DNA of 9,911 nucleotides from Frankiaceae bacterium (GTDB lineage: Bacteria > Actinomycetota > Actinomycetes > JADGOU01), in assembly GCA_017882835.1 (NCBI GenBank), contig JADGOU010000085.1:1-9911 (forward strand). Reading direction: 5' to 3'. Below, piece by piece: positions 6,212-9,911 of the stretch. Position 1 is the stretch's first letter. Each line of letters begins with the position of its first letter. The position numbers and the translations under genes were made by a program. The notes below the pieces were generated by a model. It saw only the letters and a program-made list of their open reading frames with translations, was not told the origin of the DNA and made no database searches.

Positions 6212-6256
6212 CCAGCAGCAGTGACCCCAGCAGCAGTGACCCCAGCAGCAGCGACC
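6212..6256 (+). repeat. Three tandem copies of a 15-bp repeat upstream of the DUF4388 gene
   Basis: CCAGCAGCAGTGACC at 6212-6226 and 6227-6241 are identical. The third copy, 6242-6256, differs at one base (C for T at 6252). The array ends just before the Shine-Dalgarno sequence of the DUF4388 gene. Copy-number change would alter 5' leader length and structure without touching the start codon. Confidence 0.92.
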
Positions 6257-6258
6257 TT

Positions 6259-6267
6259 GGAAGGGGC
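6259..6267 (+). promoter_or_regulatory. Ribosome-binding site for the DUF4388 gene
   Basis: GGAAGGGGC lies 11 nt upstream of the GTG at 6279 and supports that start. The protein beginning there (MRLDGTLDAFSLPDILHLL) matches the usual N-terminus of DUF4388 proteins, with nothing missing. Confidence 0.7.
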
Positions 6268-6278
6268 GCAGACCGGCC

Positions 6279-7400
6279 GTGAGACTGGACGGCACGTTGG
6301 ACGCCTTCAGTCTGCCCGACATCCTGCACCTGCTGACCTACACGAAGAAGACCGGCGCGCTGCACCTGCGCCGGGAGTCGCCAGCCGGGCACGGGGTGGT
6401 CTTCGTCACCGACGGCGCGGTGACCGGCGGCTCCGCGGAGGTCAGCCGACAGGGCCTGGCCCGCCGGCTGGTCGCGGTGGGCGACGTGGGGGAGGAGGCG
6501 CTTGCTGCCGCCGTACGCCGGGTTGCCGCCGAGCCGGGCCTCGGGGTCACCCGGGCGCTGCTGGACGCCGCCGCCGTCGACCCGGACGTGGTCGAGGCGC
6601 TGGCGGTGGAGCACGCCACCGACGCGGTCTCCGAGCTGATGCGCTGGGCCGACGGCGAGTACTCCTTCTTCGTCGACGAAGCCAACCCGGAGGACGTCGG
6701 CGCTTCCCGCCCGCTCGACGACATCGTCACCGAGGGCCGCGGTCGGCTGGGGGCCTGGGCACCGCTGGCCGAGGTGATCCCATCCTCGCAGACGGTGCTT
6801 ACGATCGCACTGAGCCTGACCGGTGAGCCGGTGCTGACCCGCGACGAGTGGGCGCTGCTCGCCCTGGTGGACGGTCGACGTACCGTGCGCGACCTGGTCT
6901 CGCTGACCGGCCGCGGGGACTACCCGGTGGTCTCCGCGCTGGCCGGGATGGTGGGGCGCGGCCTGCTCGAGGTGACGGGTGACCACGACGGCGTGCGGGC
7001 GCTGGAACGCCGACAAGGCATGCTCGCCGCGCTGGAGATCGACCCGACGGTGGCCGAGATCCCGGTTCCGGGACTGCACCGGCACTTCGCCGCCCTGGGA
7101 TTAGCCGGCGCCAACCGCCCAGCCGGCCCGGTGGGACCGACCGTGCCGGCGCGGGCCGAGCCGCTGCGCACCCGGCGTACACCGGCTTTCGCCGAGGACC
7201 CGCAACCTCCCGACCGACCGCGGCCCTGGGTCGGCGCGAGCTCAGCGCCAGCGCCGGCCGCCGAGAACGATGCCGACAACGCCGCCGGTCGGGACGCCCA
7301 GCCGATGACCGCGCCGCCGCGCCGGAGCCTGATCGAGCGCGACCCCGCGCTGAACAAGAGCCTGCTGCTGCGGCTCATCGCCGCCGTCCAGGGGATGTGA
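6279..7400 (+). CDS. DUF4388 (PATAN-domain) protein, first gene of pilus motor operon
   Basis: DUF4388/PATAN domains occur in signalling proteins, often beside Ras-like GTPases, response regulators and gliding or pilus systems; their biochemical role is mainly inferred. The 373-residue protein starts with the hallmark GTLDAFSLPDILHLLTYT-KKTGALHL, continues with VVFVTDGAVTGGSA, and has a helical ADGEYSFFVDE segment near residue 130. A second, winged-helix-like part lies around residues 187-228 (ALLALVDGRRTVRDLVSLTG and VVSALAGMVGRGLLEV). The last ~100 residues are proline- and alanine-rich and look disordered, ending in a short basic/hydrophobic helix (NKSLLLRLIAAVQGM). It is soluble, with no signal peptide or membrane segment. 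The GTPase ATG follows its stop after 1 nt, implying co-expression. It may be an adaptor or regulator for that GTPase. The frame is intact. Confidence 0.88.
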   Translation: MRLDGTLDAFSLPDILHLLTYTKKTGALHLRRESPAGHGVVFVTDGAVTGGSAEVSRQGLARRLVAVGDVGEEALAAAVRRVAAEPGLGVTRALLDAAAVDPDVVEALAVEHATDAVSELMRWADGEYSFFVDEANPEDVGASRPLDDIVTEGRGRLGAWAPLAEVIPSSQTVLTIALSLTGEPVLTRDEWALLALVDGRRTVRDLVSLTGRGDYPVVSALAGMVGRGLLEVTGDHDGVRALERRQGMLAALEIDPTVAEIPVPGLHRHFAALGLAGANRPAGPVGPTVPARAEPLRTRRTPAFAEDPQPPDRPRPWVGASSAPAPAAENDADNAAGRDAQPMTAPPRRSLIERDPALNKSLLLRLIAAVQGM

Positions 7401-7401
7401 G

Positions 7402-7985
7402 ATGCCTCCGTCGACCGCGCGGCTGACTGGCCAAGGCCAGTCGGGCAGCACCGCTGTCAAGATCGTGGTGACAGGTCCGTCTGCCGCCGGCAAGACCACG
7501 CTGATCCGCACCATCAGCGAGATTACCGTGCTGTCCACCGAGCACGACGTCACCGACGAGACCCGCTCGGTCAAGGCCGAGACTACGGTGGCGATGGACT
7601 TCGGCCGGATCACGATCGACCGCGAGCTGGTGCTGTTCGGTACGCCGGGTCAGGACCGGTTCGACTTCATCTGGGAGATCCTGGGCGAGGGCATGCTGGA
7701 CTACGTCCTGCTGGTGGACGGAACCCAGGAGGAGTCGGTCATTGCGGCCGTCCCGGTGCTGGCGGCCTTCCGGCGGATGGCGAGCGTGCCGTTCGTGGTC
7801 GCGGTCAACCGGGCCGAGCACCTCGATCCCGCCGCGGGGGCGTGGCTGCGCGAAACCCTCGACCTGGAGCCGGAGGTCCCGGTCATCCCGTGCGACGCCA
7901 CCGACAGGAGCTCGGTCAAGCCGTGCTGTTGGCCCTGCTGTACGCCGTCGCCGAAACCCTGGAGCCGGCCGAGGCGCCGGCATGA
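7402..7985 (+). pseudogene. Ras-like (MglA/CvnD-type) GTPase with C-terminal frameshift
   Basis: Small GTPase resembling MglA and the CvnD proteins of actinobacterial conservons. Motifs: G1 P-loop GPSAAGKT (25-32), a TTVAMDFGRI switch segment, G3-like FGTPGQDRF (79-87), G4-like NRAE (136-139) and G5-like CDAT (164-167). The reading frame breaks after K173 (codon 7918-7920). One frame over, from GTG at 7923, the expected C-terminus continues as VLLALLYAVAETLEPAEAPA to a TGA at 7983-7985. Restoring one G (GTC AAG GCC GTG instead of GTCAAGCCGTG) joins the halves into a 194-residue protein. Uncorrected, the frame runs to 8754 as about 277 residues of arginine-rich nonsense over pilB. The nucleotide pocket is intact, so only the last helix is affected. 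Either a real mutation or a sequencing error. Confidence 0.85.
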
Positions 7986-8100
7986 CCCCGGTCCGGCTGT
8001 TCGGCTGGCGCCCGACTCGCTGGTCGCGGCGCCCCCGCGGGCGGCACGCGGTCGGGGCGCCGCAGATGACCGCGCTGGTCGCTACCATCCGGCGGCCGGC

Positions 8101-9704
8101 ATGAAGCGGCTCGGCGAGGTCCTGCCTGGACAGCGGGCTGATCACTGCGGACCAGCTGGAGTCGGCCATCGCCGAGCAGGACAAGCAGGGTCGCAGCCTG
8201 GGCCGCGTCTTGGTCGAGATGGGCCTGCTCACCGACAGCCAGCTGGTGGGGGCGCTCGCCGCCCAGATCGGGATGCGCTTCGTCGAACTTGCCGATGTCG
8301 CCGTGGATGGTGCCGCGGTCGCCGCCGTACCGGCGTCGATCTGCCGCCGGCACAGCTTGCTGCCGATCGGCTTCGAGGACGGCAAGCTCGTGGTCGCGAT
8401 GGCCGACCCGGGCAACGTCTTCGCCATCGACGACATTCGCTCGCTGTCCGGTCTCGACGTACGCCCCGTGGTCGCGACCAAGGCCGACGTGACTTCGGCG
8501 ATCGACCGCTTGCACCGCGGGGACGACGAGCTCGACGAGCTCACCATGTCGATCGACGCCGGCGAGCAGGAGGACGACCTCGCGCACGCCAAGGAGATCG
8601 TCGAAGACGCCCCGATCGTCAAGTTCGTCAACCTGCTCATCACCCAGGCGATCCACGACCGGGCCTCCGACATCCACATCGAACCCACCGAGCACGACAT
8701 GCGGGTCCGCTTCCGGATCGACGGCGTCCTGCACGAGGTGATGCGTTCGCCTAAGGGCATCCAGGCCGGCGTGGTCTCTCGACTCAAGATCATGTCCGAC
8801 ATCGACATCGCCGAGCGACGGGTGCCGCAGGACGGTCGGATGTCGGTGAACACCAGCGGCAAGAAGATCGACCTGCGGGTGGCCACCCTGCCGACGGTGT
8901 GGGGCGAAAAGATCGTCATGCGGCTCCTGGACAACTCGACCGCGATGCTCGACCTCACCGATCTGGGGTTCAGCGCCGGCAACTACCGCCGGTACGCCGA
9001 AAGCTTCACCAAGCCCTACGGGATGATGCTCGTGACCGGCCCGACCGGCTCCGGGAAGTCGACGACGCTCTACGCCACCCTCAACATCGTCTCCACGCCG
9101 GAGAAGAACGTCATCACGGTTGAGGACCCGGTGGAGTACCGGCTGCCCGGCATCAACCAGGTGCAGACCAACGCCAAGGCCGGACTCACCTTCGCCTCCG
9201 CGCTGCGCTCCATCCTGCGCTCGGACCCCGACGTCGTACTCATCGGTGAAATCCGCGACCACGAGACCGCACAGATCGCCATCGAGGCCGCGCTAACCGG
9301 CCACCTCGTGCTCTCCACGCTGCACACCAACGACTCGCCGTCGGCGGTGACGAGGCTGATCGAGATGGGTATCGAGCCGTTCTTGGTCGGGTCGGCGATC
9401 GACTGCGTGCTGGCCCGGCGGCTGTGCTCCAAGTGTAAGGAGATCTACGTCCCGACCGAGGAGACGTTGGTGCACGCGCGCTTCCCGTGGACACCGGCGG
9501 AGCGGGTGCCCGAGCTCTACCGGCCGGGAAGTTGCTCGGCCTGCTCCAAGACCGGATACAAGGGTCGGCTGGCGCTGCACGAGGTAATGGTGGTCAGCGA
9601 GCAGATCGAGCGGCTCAGCGTCGAGCGTGCGTCCGCCGACCTCATCGGCCGGGCCGCCCGCGAGGAAGGCATGGTGACGCTGCGCGCCGACGGGATGGAA
9701 AAGG
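8101..9704 (+). pseudogene. pilB: Type IV pilus assembly ATPase PilB (GspE/VirB11 family), frameshifted and cut by an IS
   Basis: Hexameric cytoplasmic ATPase that drives pilin polymerisation. An ATG at 8101 starts MKRLGEVL, then one extra C (GTCCTGCCTGGAC, 8119-8131, for expected GTCCTGCTGGAC) shifts the frame. The correct frame resumes at 8126 as LDSGLITADQLESAIAEQ. The remaining ~525 codons are open and complete in motifs: MshEN N-terminal domain; APIVKFVNLL and ASDIHIEP; Walker A GPTGSGKST (from 9038); Asp box VEDPVEY; Walker B LRSDPDVVLIGEIRD; His box GHLVLSTLHTND; zinc-binding Cx2C pairs CSKC and CSAC. Homology stops after LRADGMEK at about 9704, where an ISL3 element begins, so the last ~15-25 residues are lost. 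The frame stays open to the window end. The true start could be the ATG at 7982, which overlaps the repaired GTPase stop (ATGA), but that frame meets a stop at 8102-8104. Confidence 0.88.
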
Positions 9705-9911
9705 GGCTCTTGTGCTGGATCCGTGGGCATGATCAGGTGATCGCGCGGCCGGGTAGGGGTGGGCACATGCCGCCGAGGTCGAGCATGGCGAGAGCGACGA
9801 GGGCCTCGGGTGAGCGGAACCCGAAGGCGATGCGGGTCAGGAGCCGCAGTTTCGTATTCACGCTCTCCACCCGGGCATTCGACAGTCCGTGGCTGAGCGC
9901 AGCGTCGATGC
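9705..9911 (-). mobile_element. 3' end of an ISL3-family insertion sequence inserted in pilB
   Basis: From about 9705 pilB homology ceases, and the minus strand encodes the C-terminus of an ISL3-type transposase whose stop is 28 bp inside the presumed IS end. The end begins GGCTCTTGTG (9705-9714), like the GGCTCTT-type terminal repeats of the family. The 8 bp outside it, GGAAAAGG (9697-9704), are A-rich and of the length of ISL3 target duplications. The other IS end lies beyond the window, so terminal repeat and duplication cannot be confirmed. The exact boundary could shift by one or two bases because of the run of G. Confidence 0.75.
9733..9911 (-). CDS. ISL3-family transposase, C-terminal 58 residues (5' part outside window)
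   Basis: DDE transposase that moves the surrounding IS element. Reading the minus strand from 9909 gives an uninterrupted frame to TGA at 9733-9735. It contains AALSHGLSNARVESVNTKLR, then LLTRIAFGFRSPEALVALAM and LGGMCPPLPGR. This stretch (HGLSN-x-R-x-E-x-x-N-T-K ... RIAFGF-x-S-P-x-A-L-x-A-L-A-M) is the characteristic C-terminal signature of ISL3 transposases and includes the catalytic-region glutamate (VES). The visible part has no stops or frameshifts, so the copy may be recent and active. Catalytic aspartates lie outside the window. Confidence 0.85.
   Translation of the reverse strand, partial: IDAALSHGLSNARVESVNTKLRLLTRIAFGFRSPEALVALAMLDLGGMCPPLPGRAIT

Noticed and set aside
7986..8754. 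450-residue reading of the GTPase frame to 8754
   Set aside because: After the frameshift the sequence is arginine/proline-rich without motifs and lies over clear PilB sequence in another frame.
7375..9262. Long minus-strand open frames (up to 535 codons) opposite the GTPase and pilB
   Set aside because: They mirror high-GC coding sequence on the plus strand, have low-complexity S/R-rich products and show no domain.

Overview
This is high-GC DNA with strong GC preference at third codon positions and many 4-bp start/stop overlaps, as in actinobacteria. The remnant of a mycothiol-dependent maleylpyruvate isomerase-type gene supports this. Codon style and gene order would suit a Micromonosporaceae-like organism, but the family placement is tentative.

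Layout. (1) Positions 1-4285 (+) are a tight housekeeping operon: the 3' two thirds of alaS (alanyl-tRNA synthetase), ruvX/yqgF, mltG and aroE. alaS and ruvX are 3 nt apart, and the next two junctions are GTGA and ATGA overlaps. RuvX ends in a repeat-encoded acidic tail. (2) Positions 4286-6074 look like an accessory island. It holds a 43-bp tandem duplication and a large palindrome behind aroE. Then, all on the minus strand, come a vapBC toxin-antitoxin pair with a palindromic operator and an apparently leaderless promoter, a short unidentified ORF, and a maleylpyruvate isomerase-like gene that has lost most of its N-terminal half. M. tuberculosis also carries VapBC modules just downstream of aroE (VapBC20/19/18 region), so this may be a shared insertion spot. 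(3) Positions 6075-9704 (+) are the start of a type IV pilus motor operon: a possible small ORF, a DUF4388 (PATAN) protein, a Ras-like/MglA-CvnD-like GTPase and the PilB/GspE-type extension ATPase. (4) From about 9705 to the window end lies the 3' end of an ISL3-family insertion sequence on the minus strand, inserted into the last codons of pilB.

The most notable result is that the pilus motor region appears broken in several ways. The GTPase has a 1-nt deletion frameshift near its C-terminus, pilB has a 1-nt insertion frameshift at its N-terminus, and the ISL3 element has removed the pilB 3' end. Either this strain is losing its pilus system or, for the frameshifts only, the assembly contains indel errors. 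The IS insertion cannot be explained by base-level error.

The DUF4388-GTPase-PilB order suggests a small-GTPase switch that controls a pilus motor, comparable in idea to MglA in Myxococcus. I saw no tRNA, rRNA, CRISPR array or replication origin.
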